A DNA stretch of 34,397 nucleotides, taken from assembly GCA_021846845.1 (NCBI GenBank), contig JAJZWB010000029.1:1-34397 (forward strand). The letters are read 5' to 3'. Positions 14,338 through 21,937 of the stretch are shown here, piece after piece. The stretch is from Actinomycetes bacterium. Its GTDB lineage: Bacteria > Actinomycetota > Thermoleophilia > Solirubrobacterales > Solirubrobacteraceae. Made by a program: the position numbers and the translations under genes. A model generated the notes under the pieces. That model worked only from the letters and a program-made list of their open reading frames with translations, did no database searches and was not told the DNA's origin. The number at the start of each line of letters is the position of its first letter. Positions within the stretch are counted from its first letter, which is position 1.

Positions 14338-16014
14338 GTGGCGAACGTCTCGTACTACCGCGCCTCGGGGACTGGCAGCAGGTACCTCGGGAGCGGACGA
14401 GGGGGCCTTGGAACGTCGCGGCGTCGCTCCGGACGCGGCCGCTGGGCGGCGGGCGCCGCGCTGCTCGCCCTCGCCGCGGTCGTCGTCGCAGGCGGGGTCG
14501 CGCTGGCAACGGCGAAGGCGAGCCTGGCGCCCGTCAGGGGCGCGATCGCCCGGTTGCAGATGCCGTTCGGCGGCGGCACCGTGTCGCGCCTGAGCGTCGT
14601 CACCGGGCCGCACAGCCGGCCGGTCCCCGCGACCGTCCGCAACGGTCTCATCTACCCGGTCGGCCTGGTCGGGGCCGGGCAGCGCCTCCAGGTACAGGTC
14701 GACGTCGCACGACCAGGCTGGATGTCGTGGCTGACGGGGTCGACCGAGCGCCTGAGCCTGACCGTCACCACCCCCACCGCAAGCCTGCGCTCCCACTACG
14801 TCACGCTCGCGCCCGACGGATCGCTGCGGCTGCACTTCCGCGTGCCGATCGTCGCCTACTCCTTCGGCCCCACGAGTCGGCACATGCAGCGCCACGTGCT
14901 GGCGGTGCCGGCGAGCTCCATCGTCCTGCCGCACAGCGGTCCGGCGGGCGCGGTGATGGTCTCGGCCGCGCCGCTCGCCTGGGAGCGCGGTGGCCCCGCG
15001 CTGGTCAGCTGGTTCCCGCCGGGCAGCGCCGCTACCGCGGTCGCGAGCCCGTCCCCGGGCGCGAGGATCGGCCCGGCGACGCCGATCACCCTCACCTTCT
15101 CACAGCCATACGACCGCGTGCTGCACGGCCACATGCCGCCGGTCTCGCCGACCACGCCGGGAACCTGGCACCGCGTGAACAGCCACACGATCCGCTTCGA
15201 GCCGCAGGGCTACGGCTACGGCATCGGCGCCAGCGTGCAGATCCCGCTGCCAGGCGGCGTCCATCTCGCCGGCGGCCAGAACGGAGCCGACGCCAGCACC
15301 GGCACCTGGACGGTCCCGGCGGGCTCCACCGTGCGCCTGCAGCAGCTTCTGTCGACGCTCGGCTACCTGCCGTTGAACTTCACGGCCACAGGTCCGGCGA
15401 CGCCGCTGACCGACGCCGCGCAGGAGGCGGCGGCGCTGAATCCGCCGGCCGGCCGGTTCTCGTTCCGCTGGTCCAACATCCCGTCCTGGTACCGCGCCAC
15501 GTGGCTGCCAGGCGCCTTCGGCGAGCTGACGCGGGCCGCGGTGATGTCGTTCGAGAACGCCTCGGGCCTGCCCGCAGACGGAGTTCCCAGCCCGCAGGTC
15601 TGGAACGACCTGATCGCGGCGGTCATCCAGGGTCGCAAGAACACGTTCGGCTACACGATCGCCGACGTGAGCGAGGCGACGCCCGAATCGCTGACCCTGT
15701 GGCACAACGGTCAGGTCGTGCTCACCACGGCGGTGAACACGGGCATCCCGCAATCGCCGACGGCGCTGGGCACCTATGCGGTCTACGAGCACCTGCGCGT
15801 GACGACGATGAGCGGCACCAACCCGAATGGCACGCACTACAACGACCCCGGGATCCCGTGGGTGAGCTACTTCAACGGCGGCGACGCGCTGCACGGGTTC
15901 CTGCGCGCCCAGTACGGCTTCCCGCAGAGCCTGGGCTGCGTCGAGATGCCCTTCGCCACGGCCGGCAGGGTCTACCCGTACACCCCGATCGGCACGATCG
16001 TCCACGTAGCCTGA
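14338..16014 (+). CDS. Membrane-anchored L,D-transpeptidase (YkuD family)
   Basis: A 558-residue enzyme expected to form 3-3 cross-links in peptidoglycan or attach proteins to it. A basic N-terminus and one membrane segment (about residues 37-57) are followed by beta-rich Ig-like regions, a peptidoglycan-binding-like region (STVRLQQLLSTLGYLPL, then ITRAAVMSF-like ELTRAAVMSFENASGLPADG) and the YkuD domain. His519 (DALHGF) and Cys534 (QSLGCVEMP) form the catalytic pair; the usual S(H/R)GC reads SLGC here. GTG 14338 is chosen from the promoter; an in-frame ATG at 14272 precedes the promoter and is unlikely. A hairpin follows the stop. Confidence 0.9.
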   Translation: MANVSYYRASGTGSRYLGSGRGGLGTSRRRSGRGRWAAGAALLALAAVVVAGGVALATAKASLAPVRGAIARLQMPFGGGTVSRLSVVTGPHSRPVPATVRNGLIYPVGLVGAGQRLQVQVDVARPGWMSWLTGSTERLSLTVTTPTASLRSHYVTLAPDGSLRLHFRVPIVAYSFGPTSRHMQRHVLAVPASSIVLPHSGPAGAVMVSAAPLAWERGGPALVSWFPPGSAATAVASPSPGARIGPATPITLTFSQPYDRVLHGHMPPVSPTTPGTWHRVNSHTIRFEPQGYGYGIGASVQIPLPGGVHLAGGQNGADASTGTWTVPAGSTVRLQQLLSTLGYLPLNFTATGPATPLTDAAQEAAALNPPAGRFSFRWSNIPSWYRATWLPGAFGELTRAAVMSFENASGLPADGVPSPQVWNDLIAAVIQGRKNTFGYTIADVSEATPESLTLWHNGQVVLTTAVNTGIPQSPTALGTYAVYEHLRVTTMSGTNPNGTHYNDPGIPWVSYFNGGDALHGFLRAQYGFPQSLGCVEMPFATAGRVYPYTPIGTIVHVA

Positions 16015-16019
16015 GGACT

Positions 16020-16036
16020 CCGCGCGGCGCGCGCGG
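16020..16036 (+). terminator. Hairpin after the L,D-transpeptidase
   Basis: CCGCGCG and CGCGCGG (7 bp) enclose a 3-nt loop 5 nt after the stop. A run of A rather than T follows at 16048-16053, so terminator function is uncertain. Confidence 0.3.
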
Positions 16037-16078
16037 GCGCCGGCCCGAAAAAAGGAGGGTAGGCGGCGCCGGCGGCGA

Positions 16079-16095
16079 ATCTGCACGTCGCAGAT
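16079..16095 (+). promoter_or_regulatory. Small hairpin over the recombinase start codon
   Basis: ATCTGC and GCAGAT (6 bp, loop ACGTC) pair across 16079-16095 and take in the first two bases of ATG 16094. A purine-rich GGAGGG stands far upstream (16054-16059), about 34 nt from the start. The pairing could lower initiation, but this is only a structural observation. Confidence 0.3.
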
Positions 16096-17056
16096 GAGCG
16101 CGCAGCCGTCCAGGAACGCAGGGCCGATCGGTCCCTCCGACGCCTCGGCCGAGCTGTCCGCCGCCTGGCGGGGGGCGCTGGACGCCTTCGAGGCGGACCT
16201 GCGGCGACGCGCGGTTGCCGACCGCACTCGCACCGCCTACGCGATCGATTGCCACCAGTTCGCGCACTGGTGCCGCGCGCTCGGCCTCGAGCCCGCGAGC
16301 GTGGACGTGAGGGGCGTGCGCCGCTGGGTTGCGAGCCTCAGCTCGTCCGGTCTGGCGCCCGCGACCGTGAGCCGCAAGCTTGCGGCGGTCAGGGGACTGC
16401 TCGCGGTCGAGGTGATGCGCGGCGAGCGCTCCTCAAACCCGGCCGAGCTGGTCGGATCGCCCAGGGAGGCCAGGCGACTGCCGGTGGTGCTGCGTGAGGG
16501 CGATGTGGCGGCGCTGCTGGACCGGATCCCCACCGGCTCGCCGCTGCATCTGCGCGACCGCGCCCTGTTCGAGCTTGCGTACGCCTCCGGGCTGCGCGCC
16601 GAGGAGCTGGTCACGCTGGACACCGGCTCGCTGGACTTCGACTCCGAGACGGTCAGAGTGGAGGGCAAGGGGGGGCGCACGCGGATGGTGCCGGTCGGGG
16701 AGCACGCGCTGCGGGCACTGGATCAGTGGCTCCAGCGCGGCCGGCCGGCGCTCGCCGGCGCTCGGGAGCAGGCGCTGTTCGTGTCCAAGACCGGACGACG
16801 CCTGGGGACCTCGGACGTGCGCCGCAGGCTGCGGGTCTGGGTGTCGGCCGCCGCCAGCGCGCAGCCGTCGCTGGCCGGGGCGCACCCGCACGCCCTGCGC
16901 CATTCGTTCGCGACCCACCTGCTCGATGGCGGGGCCGATCTGCGGGCCATCCAGGAGCTGCTTGGCCACTCAACCATCTCGACCACCCAGGTCTACACTC
17001 GGGTAGAGTCGGCCCGTCTGCGCCGAGCTTACGCCAGCGCTCATCCTCGGGCGTGA
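16094..17056 (+). CDS. Tyrosine recombinase of the XerC/XerD type
   Basis: A 320-residue site-specific recombinase that probably resolves chromosome dimers at dif. An N-terminal SAM-like domain (RTRTAYAIDCHQFAHWC, LAPATVSRKLAAVRGLL) precedes the catalytic domain. The catalytic residues are seen as Arg in ASGLRAEEL, Lys in VEGKGGRTRMVPV, HALRHSFATHLLDGGADLRAIQELLGHS (His-x-x-Arg and His), and Tyr in TTQVYTRV. Its place before the sigma factor and in the same region as dprA is typical of Xer proteins; no mobile element surrounds it. XerC versus XerD cannot be decided here. Confidence 0.93.
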   Translation: MSAQPSRNAGPIGPSDASAELSAAWRGALDAFEADLRRRAVADRTRTAYAIDCHQFAHWCRALGLEPASVDVRGVRRWVASLSSSGLAPATVSRKLAAVRGLLAVEVMRGERSSNPAELVGSPREARRLPVVLREGDVAALLDRIPTGSPLHLRDRALFELAYASGLRAEELVTLDTGSLDFDSETVRVEGKGGRTRMVPVGEHALRALDQWLQRGRPALAGAREQALFVSKTGRRLGTSDVRRRLRVWVSAAASAQPSLAGAHPHALRHSFATHLLDGGADLRAIQELLGHSTISTTQVYTRVESARLRRAYASAHPRA

Positions 17057-17077
17057 GACTGGATTTGGGGTAGTCCA

Positions 17078-17857
17078 CTGGAAACGAACGTCAAAGCGAT
17101 CGAGCTGCAGGACCTGTGGCGCCGCTACAAGTCGACCGGGGACGAGCGGGCGCGGGAGCGGCTCGTGGTCGCCTACTCACCGCTGGTCAAGTACGTCGCC
17201 GGCCGTATGGGCTCGGGCCTGCCCGCGCACGTGGAGGAGGCGGACCTCATCTCCTACGGGCTCGGCGGCCTGATATCCGCGATCGAGCGCTTCGACCTCT
17301 CGCGGGAGATCAAGTTCGAGACCTACGCGATCACTCGGATCCGCGGCGCGATCATCGACGAGCTGAGGACGCTCGACTGGGTGCCGCGCTCAGTGAGGGC
17401 TCGCGCGCGCCAGTTCGAGCGCGTCAACACGAAGCTGGAGGCCAAGCTGCAGCGGGCTCCGACCGACGAGGAGATGGCCGCGGAGCTGGAGATCACGGTC
17501 GACGAGCTGCAGGAGGCGCTGGTCCAGATCTCCAACTCGACGATCGTCGCGCTGGACGAGCTCTGGAACGTTTCGGACGCCTCAGGCGACCAGGTGTCGC
17601 TGCTGGACACGCTGCCCGACCGGGGGGCGCCCGATCCGCAGGCGGTGGTCGACGAGTCCGAGCTGCGCGACCGGATCGCGGACGCGATCGCGGCGCTGCC
17701 GGAGCGGGAGAAGCTCGTCGTGGCGCTCTACTACTACGAGAACCTGACGCTGCGTGAGATCGGCGAGGTGCTCGGCGTGACCGAGTCACGTGTCTCGCAG
17801 CTTCACACCAAGGCGGTGCTGCGGCTGCGCTCCAAGCTCGGCTCCGAGCTGGAGTAG
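17078..17857 (+). CDS. whiG: WhiG/FliA-type RNA polymerase sigma factor
   Basis: A sigma-28-group factor that directs RNA polymerase to a special promoter set (motility or sporulation genes in relatives). Region 1.2/2 starts [19 protein letters not shown], then [49 protein letters not shown] and WVPRSVR; region 3 has [13 protein letters not shown]; region 4 has [20 protein letters not shown]. Homology begins at about 17108, but no ATG, GTG or TTG exists in frame between the upstream stop (17054) and GTG 17165, which lies inside conserved region 2. CTG 17078 (GGGG 7 nt upstream) or ACG 17084 could serve. With CTG the product has 259 residues. Confidence 0.9.
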   Translation: METNVKAIELQDLWRRYKSTGDERARERLVVAYSPLVKYVAGRMGSGLPAHVEEADLISYGLGGLISAIERFDLSREIKFETYAITRIRGAIIDELRTLDWVPRSVRARARQFERVNTKLEAKLQRAPTDEEMAAELEITVDELQEALVQISNSTIVALDELWNVSDASGDQVSLLDTLPDRGAPDPQAVVDESELRDRIADAIAALPEREKLVVALYYYENLTLREIGEVLGVTESRVSQLHTKAVLRLRSKLGSELE

Positions 17858-17875
17858 GCGCCCCGGCCCGCGCCG

Positions 17876-17975
17876 GCGCCGTCCCCTCGCGGCAGGGCAT
17901 GCCCCGCTGACTGCGGGGCGTTCACCGCGAGCAGGTACCCGACCGCCTGCGCCGTCCCCTCGCGGCAGGGCATGC
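17876..17975 (+). repeat. Perfect 27-bp direct repeat pair
   Basis: The same 27 bases (core CCGTCCCCTCGCGGCAGGGC) occur at 17876-17902 and 17949-17975, with a 73-bp period and no mismatch. They fill much of the 221-bp gap 17858-18078. Their perfection beside otherwise diverged DNA suggests a recent duplication or a dispersed element. Confidence 0.95.
17901..17919 (+). terminator. Hairpin between the two 27-bp repeats
   Basis: GCCCCGC and GCGGGGC (7 bp, loop TGACT) lie 43 nt after the sigma-factor stop. No T tract follows. It may terminate the sigma transcript or be part of the repeat element. Confidence 0.4.
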
Positions 17976-18039
17976 GGCGGGGCGGGAGCGAGCATCGAGG
18001 GGCGGGCGCAGGCGGGCGGACCGGTGCAGCCCGAACCGG

Positions 18040-18045
18040 TAAGGT
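18040..18045 (+). promoter_or_regulatory. -10-like box of the EF-G paralogue
   Basis: TAAGGT would give a leader of about 27 nt, long enough to hold the strong AGGAG at 18067-18071, 7 nt before ATG 18079. This gene is thus an exception to the leaderless pattern. Confidence 0.5.
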
Positions 18046-18078
18046 CGCCTTTTCACCGCCAGTGAGAGGAGACCCGCC

Positions 18079-20160
18079 ATGCACAAGGCCGCGGATCGGA
18101 TCCGCAACGTGGCCCTCGTCGGCCACCGTGGCAGCGGTAAGACGTCGCTGAACGAGGCGCTGCTGTTCAGCGCCGGGGTGGTCAACCGGCTCGGAACGGT
18201 GCTTGACGGTACGACCGCGTCGGACTCCGATCCGGACGAGAAGTCGCGGCGGATGTCGATCTCGCTGGCGCTCAACTCGTTCGAGTGGCGCGAGCGCAAG
18301 GTGAACCTGATCGACTGTCCCGGGGACGCCAGCTTCATCGCCGACGCGCTAGGCGCGCTGCGCGTGTGCGAGTCGGCGATCTTCGTGGTCAACGCGGTGA
18401 TGGGCGTTGAGGTCCACACGACCAGGCTTTGGCGGCGGGCGCAGGAGCTGGACCTCGCCCGCCTGGTGTTCGTCAACATGCTTGACCGGGAGCGCGCCGA
18501 CTTCTTCCGCACGCTCGAGTCGCTCAAGGCCGCGTTCGGGCAGCACGTGGTCGCCACCGAGATCCCGATCGGGTCCGAGCACGAGGTCTCGGGCGTGATC
18601 GACCTGGTCGACATGAAGGCATACCGGTACGAGGGCGCGGGCCGCGACAACTGCGCCGAGATCCCGATCCCCGATGAGCTCGCCGAGCAGGCGCACGCGT
18701 ACCGGGAGCGACTGATGGACGAGGTCTCGGAGACCTCCGACGCGCTGATGGAGCGCTATCTGGAGGGCGACGAGATCTCCCATGACGAGATCGTCGCCGC
18801 GCTCAAGGAGGGGACCAACCACGGCTCGCTGCACCCGGTCACATGCGGCGTAGCGACTCGCAACCTCGGCACCAACCGGCTGCTGGACGCGATCGTCGAG
18901 GACCTGCCGTCCCCGGTCAAGCACGGAGGACTTGAGGTCGGCGAGATGACGTTGGAGGCGCTTGAGGACCGTGAGCTCTTCGCGTATGTCTTCAAGACCC
19001 GCGCGGACCCGTTCGCGGGCCGGATCAACATGTTCCGCGTGTACCAGGGAGTGGTCGGGCAGGACTCCCAGGTGCTCAACACCCGCAGCCATGCCAGGGA
19101 GCGGATCGGCCAGCTGGTCACGTTCGCGGGCGGGCAGACCGCCCACGTGACCGAGTTCGGACCGGGCGACATCGGCGCGGTCGCCAAGCTGAAGGAGACC
19201 CGGGCCGGAGACTGGCTCGCGGCTCGTGACGAGCCGCTCTCGATGCCCTCGATCAAGCTTCCAGCGCCCGTGATGGCCTTCGCGATCGAGCCGAAGGCCA
19301 AGGGCGATGAGGACAAGGTGTTCAGCGCGCTGCGCCGCCTCCAGGAGGAGGACCCGACGATCGACCTGCACCGCGACCCGCAGACCGGTGAGCAGATCGT
19401 CGCCGGCCTCTCCCAGGTTCACGTGGAGGTGATCGTCGGCCGCCTGCACGAGCGCTTCGGGGCCGACGTCAACCTCAAGCCGCCCCGGGTGCCCTACCAG
19501 GAGACGATCCGCAAGCCGGCCAAGGCTCACGGGCGGCACAAGAAGCAGACCGGAGGGCGCGGTCAGTTCGGGGACTGCCACATCGCGATCGAGCCGATGG
19601 AGTACGACCCCGCCAACCCGTTCGAGTTCGTCGACGAGATCAAGGGCGGCGTGATCCCGTCCGGGTTCATCCCCGCCGTGGAGAAGGGGATCCAGGAGGC
19701 GATGCAGGAGGGCACGGTCGCCGGGTATCCGGTCAAGGGCGTCCGCGTGCGGCTCTACGACGGCTCCTACCACACCGTCGACTCGTCCGAGATGGCGTTC
19801 AAGGTGGCCGGCTCCCTGGCGATGAAGCAGGCGCTCGAGCAGGCTGGGCCGGTGCTGCTGGAGCCGATCATGCTGGTCTCCGTGTCGGTGCCCGAGGAGG
19901 CCGTGGGCGACGTGATCGGCGACCTGAACGCCCGTCGCGGAAGGCCGCTGGGGATGGAGCCGGCCGGCGCGGGGATGACCGACATCAGGGCCGAGGTGCC
20001 GATGGCCGAGATGCTCTCCTACGCGCCCGACCTGCGGTCGATCACCGGCGGACAGGGCGAGTTCACGATGGAGTTCGAGCGCTACGAGGAGGTGCCGGCG
20101 CACCTCGCGTCAAAGGTCATCGACGAAGCGCGAGCCCGCAAGGAGCCTGTCAAGGCGTAG
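18079..20160 (+). CDS. EF-G-like translation GTPase (EF-G2 type paralogue)
   Basis: A 693-residue protein with the five-domain EF-G layout. G1 reads GHRGSGKT (15-22). Other GTPase motifs are altered: switch I has SRRMSISLAL instead of RGITI, G3 reads DCPGDASF with Asp83 in place of the catalytic His of DTPGHVDF, and G4 reads NMLD instead of NKMD. Domains III-V are well kept (GGRGQFGDCHIAIEP, GFIPAVEKGIQEAMQEG, DGSYHTVDSSEMAFK, RGRPLGMEP). This fits the EF-G2-like group, whose role is unclear (ribosome recycling, stress or tetracycline-protection-like functions have been proposed). A strong ribosome-binding site suggests good expression. Confidence 0.9.
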   Translation: MHKAADRIRNVALVGHRGSGKTSLNEALLFSAGVVNRLGTVLDGTTASDSDPDEKSRRMSISLALNSFEWRERKVNLIDCPGDASFIADALGALRVCESAIFVVNAVMGVEVHTTRLWRRAQELDLARLVFVNMLDRERADFFRTLESLKAAFGQHVVATEIPIGSEHEVSGVIDLVDMKAYRYEGAGRDNCAEIPIPDELAEQAHAYRERLMDEVSETSDALMERYLEGDEISHDEIVAALKEGTNHGSLHPVTCGVATRNLGTNRLLDAIVEDLPSPVKHGGLEVGEMTLEALEDRELFAYVFKTRADPFAGRINMFRVYQGVVGQDSQVLNTRSHARERIGQLVTFAGGQTAHVTEFGPGDIGAVAKLKETRAGDWLAARDEPLSMPSIKLPAPVMAFAIEPKAKGDEDKVFSALRRLQEEDPTIDLHRDPQTGEQIVAGLSQVHVEVIVGRLHERFGADVNLKPPRVPYQETIRKPAKAHGRHKKQTGGRGQFGDCHIAIEPMEYDPANPFEFVDEIKGGVIPSGFIPAVEKGIQEAMQEGTVAGYPVKGVRVRLYDGSYHTVDSSEMAFKVAGSLAMKQALEQAGPVLLEPIMLVSVSVPEEAVGDVIGDLNARRGRPLGMEPAGAGMTDIRAEVPMAEMLSYAPDLRSITGGQGEFTMEFERYEEVPAHLASKVIDEARARKEPVKA

Positions 20161-20173
20161 GGGTATGGCGTAG

Positions 20174-20179
20174 TAGCCT
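20174..20179 (+). promoter_or_regulatory. -10-like box of the zinc-ribbon gene
   Basis: TAGCCT ends 9 nt before GTG 20189, in the 28-nt gap after the EF-G paralogue. It would allow expression separate from that gene. Confidence 0.45.
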
Positions 20180-20188
20180 GAACCGCCG

Positions 20189-21058
20189 GTGAGCTCACGG
20201 GCGATACGAACCAGCCAGGCGCAGGAGTCCTGCGACGTCTGCGGGCGCACGCTTCTGCGCGGGGAGCGGGCGGAGATCTATGTCGGCGGTGGCGGCCGTC
20301 GCGCGGTGTGCCAGCTGTGCACGTCTCGAGCGCTGCATGAAGGCTGGGTCAGGGAGGGCGAGGTTCCCTCCTATGACGAGCGCGGCGCCCGTCCCGAGCG
20401 GCGCCGGTCTCTGCTTGACCGCCTGTTCGGCGGGCGGCGGGCGGGCGGCGGGAGGCGCGACGAGCCGGGCGACTGGCGCGACGACGACCCGCGCGCCCGT
20501 GAAGAGCTGGACGGCGTCCTGCTCGACGGCGACGCCGACGGCGACGACGCCGGCTGGGAGGGGCGTGCCAGGAGGCCATCCCGGCGAGGGGCCGGATCCG
20601 GTCGAAGGTGGCTGCCGGGCGCCGACTCCGAGCACGACGCGCCCGAGGCCGGCCGGGCCGGTCGCGCCCGTGCCGCCCAGGGCCGCGCGCAGCGCGCGCC
20701 TGGCCTGAGCGTGGGCCGGGAGCCGCGGCACGTGCATGCCGTCCCGACCAGCATCGAGCACCGGATCTCGTCGGCCGTCGAGCTGTTCAACGACTCCGAG
20801 CACACGCGCACGATCGCCGGGGTGGCGCGCTCCCTCGGCCTGCCGGAGGTTTCGGTGCACCCGTCGGGCATCGGCGGGAGCGTCGTCCTCCTGGTCGTCT
20901 CATGGGAGCTGTGCTGGTACCGATACGAGACCGACCTGTCCGAGGAGGTGCCCGCCGTCCGGCTCGCCGGGCAGGGGTACGAGCTCTCGGACCTGACCGA
21001 CACCGAGCGGCAGGTCAACGCGGTCGCGGATGAGCGCGGCCGCCTGCACCTGGCCTGA
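20189..21058 (+). CDS. Uncharacterised zinc-ribbon protein with a disordered middle
   Basis: A 289-residue protein I cannot name. The N-terminus has a treble-clef-like zinc site, Cys15-x2-Cys18 (CDVCGRTLLRGE) and Cys41-x2-Cys44 (VCQLC). Residues 65-175 are low-complexity Arg/Gly/Asp/Ala. A conserved-looking C-terminal domain follows (residues about 185-289): SIEHRISSAVELFNDSEHTR, GVARSLGLPEVSV, VVLLVVSWELCWYRYETDL and TERQVNAVADERGRL. It contains a buried-looking strand pair and no catalytic motif I recognise. Position directly after the EF-G paralogue hints at an RNA or ribosome link, which is only inference. Confidence 0.75.
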   Translation: MSSRAIRTSQAQESCDVCGRTLLRGERAEIYVGGGGRRAVCQLCTSRALHEGWVREGEVPSYDERGARPERRRSLLDRLFGGRRAGGGRRDEPGDWRDDDPRAREELDGVLLDGDADGDDAGWEGRARRPSRRGAGSGRRWLPGADSEHDAPEAGRAGRARAAQGRAQRAPGLSVGREPRHVHAVPTSIEHRISSAVELFNDSEHTRTIAGVARSLGLPEVSVHPSGIGGSVVLLVVSWELCWYRYETDLSEEVPAVRLAGQGYELSDLTDTERQVNAVADERGRLHLA

Positions 21059-21069
21059 GCGCGAACGGT

Positions 21070-21086
21070 CCGCCGCACGACGGCGG
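21070..21086 (+). terminator. Hairpin after the zinc-ribbon gene
   Basis: CCGCCG and CGGCGG (6 bp, loop CACGA) begin 12 nt after the stop. No T tract. The remainder of the 172-bp gap 21059-21230 holds only the next promoter. Confidence 0.3.
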
Positions 21087-21217
21087 TCAGCGCCACCGTC
21101 GCCCGCGATGACGCGCGGCTCGATATCGGCCGGGCCTCAGCGGTGCGCCGATCCGGAGTTGAGCGTCTCACCCGCTTCTAGACGGAAGTTCGATGGCGGC
21201 CCATGGTACGGCCGGGC

Positions 21218-21223
21218 TAGGAT
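21218..21223 (+). promoter_or_regulatory. -10-like box of the 76-residue gene
   Basis: TAGGAT ends 7 nt before GTG 21231. Confidence 0.5.
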
Positions 21224-21230
21224 CGGGCGC

Positions 21231-21461
21231 GTGATCTACTGCGTCGTTCCCGAGGCTCTGGCAGGCGAGCTGCTCCCCAAGCTGGAGGCCTACTACGCCG
21301 ACGACCCGCACGTCACCGTGATCGTCGATCGGCGCAGATCCTCACGCCGGGGATCGGACCCCTCCCGCCCGGCGGGCGGCGGCAAGCGTGAGCTCCGCGA
21401 TCGGCGGCGGCCACGGATACCCGGGGAGCTGCCCGGACTCGCCGGCGACCGGTCCTCGTGA
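21231..21461 (+). CDS. Small uncharacterised protein
   Basis: A 76-residue product whose first half looks conserved (MIYCVVPEALAGELLPKLEA, then YYADDPHVTVIVDRR) and whose second half is basic and probably disordered (SSRRGSDPSRP, KRELRDRRRPRIPGELPG). An alpha/beta mini-domain ending in a strand and an Arg-rich tail suggests nucleic-acid contact, but that is inference. GTG 21231 is chosen from the -10 box; an open frame extends upstream to 21030 but has no homology-like pattern. The stop overlaps the RNase HI start by 4 nt, so the two are translated together. Confidence 0.7.
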   Translation: MIYCVVPEALAGELLPKLEAYYADDPHVTVIVDRRRSSRRGSDPSRPAGGGKRELRDRRRPRIPGELPGLAGDRSS

Positions 21462-21871
21462 GCTCGGCGCCGGGGCGCGTCACGGTGAACGTCGACGGAG
21501 GGGCGCGCGGAAACCCCGGACCGGCGGCGATCGGGGTCGAGGTCCATGGCCCTGACGGTGTCCTGCTGGAGCAGCTGGCAGAGCGGATCGGGGTCGCCAC
21601 CAACAACGTCGCCGAATATCGCGCGCTGCTGCGCGGGCTGGAGCTGGCCGCGCGGCTGGGCGCGCGCGAGGTGGACCTCGTCAACGACTCCGAGCTGGTG
21701 GCTCGCCAGCTCACCGGTGCCTACAGGGTCAAGCACCCTGCGCTGAGGCCTCTCCACGAGCAGGCGATCGAAGCGCTTCGCGCCTTCGACGGATGGTCCA
21801 TCCGCAGCGTTCCCCGCGCGCAGAACGCGGGCGCGGACGCGCTCGTCAACAGGGCGCTGGACGAGCGCTGA
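21458..21871 (+). CDS. rnhA: Ribonuclease HI family protein
   Basis: A 137-residue RNase H of the short, archaeal-like type, which degrades RNA in RNA-DNA hybrids. The four acidic residues of the DEDD active site are visible: Asp13 (VDGGARGNPGPA), Glu53 (NNVAEYRAL), Asp77 (NDSEL) and Asp127 (NAGADAL). GTG 21458 overlaps the stop of the 76-residue gene. With rnhB at 5643 the window encodes both classes of RNase H. The protein lacks the N-terminal hybrid-binding domain and any fused phosphatase domain. Confidence 0.92.
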   Translation: MSSAPGRVTVNVDGGARGNPGPAAIGVEVHGPDGVLLEQLAERIGVATNNVAEYRALLRGLELAARLGAREVDLVNDSELVARQLTGAYRVKHPALRPLHEQAIEALRAFDGWSIRSVPRAQNAGADALVNRALDER

Positions 21872-21924
21872 GCAGCGCGCGGCCGCAGCTCACGCGCCGC
21901 CCGGCCAGGGCCGTTCGCGCCCGG

Positions 21925-21930
21925 TAACCT
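21925..21930 (+). promoter_or_regulatory. -10-like box of xseB
   Basis: TAACCT ends 7 nt before GTG 21938. Confidence 0.5.
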
Positions 21931-21937
21931 GTTCAGG

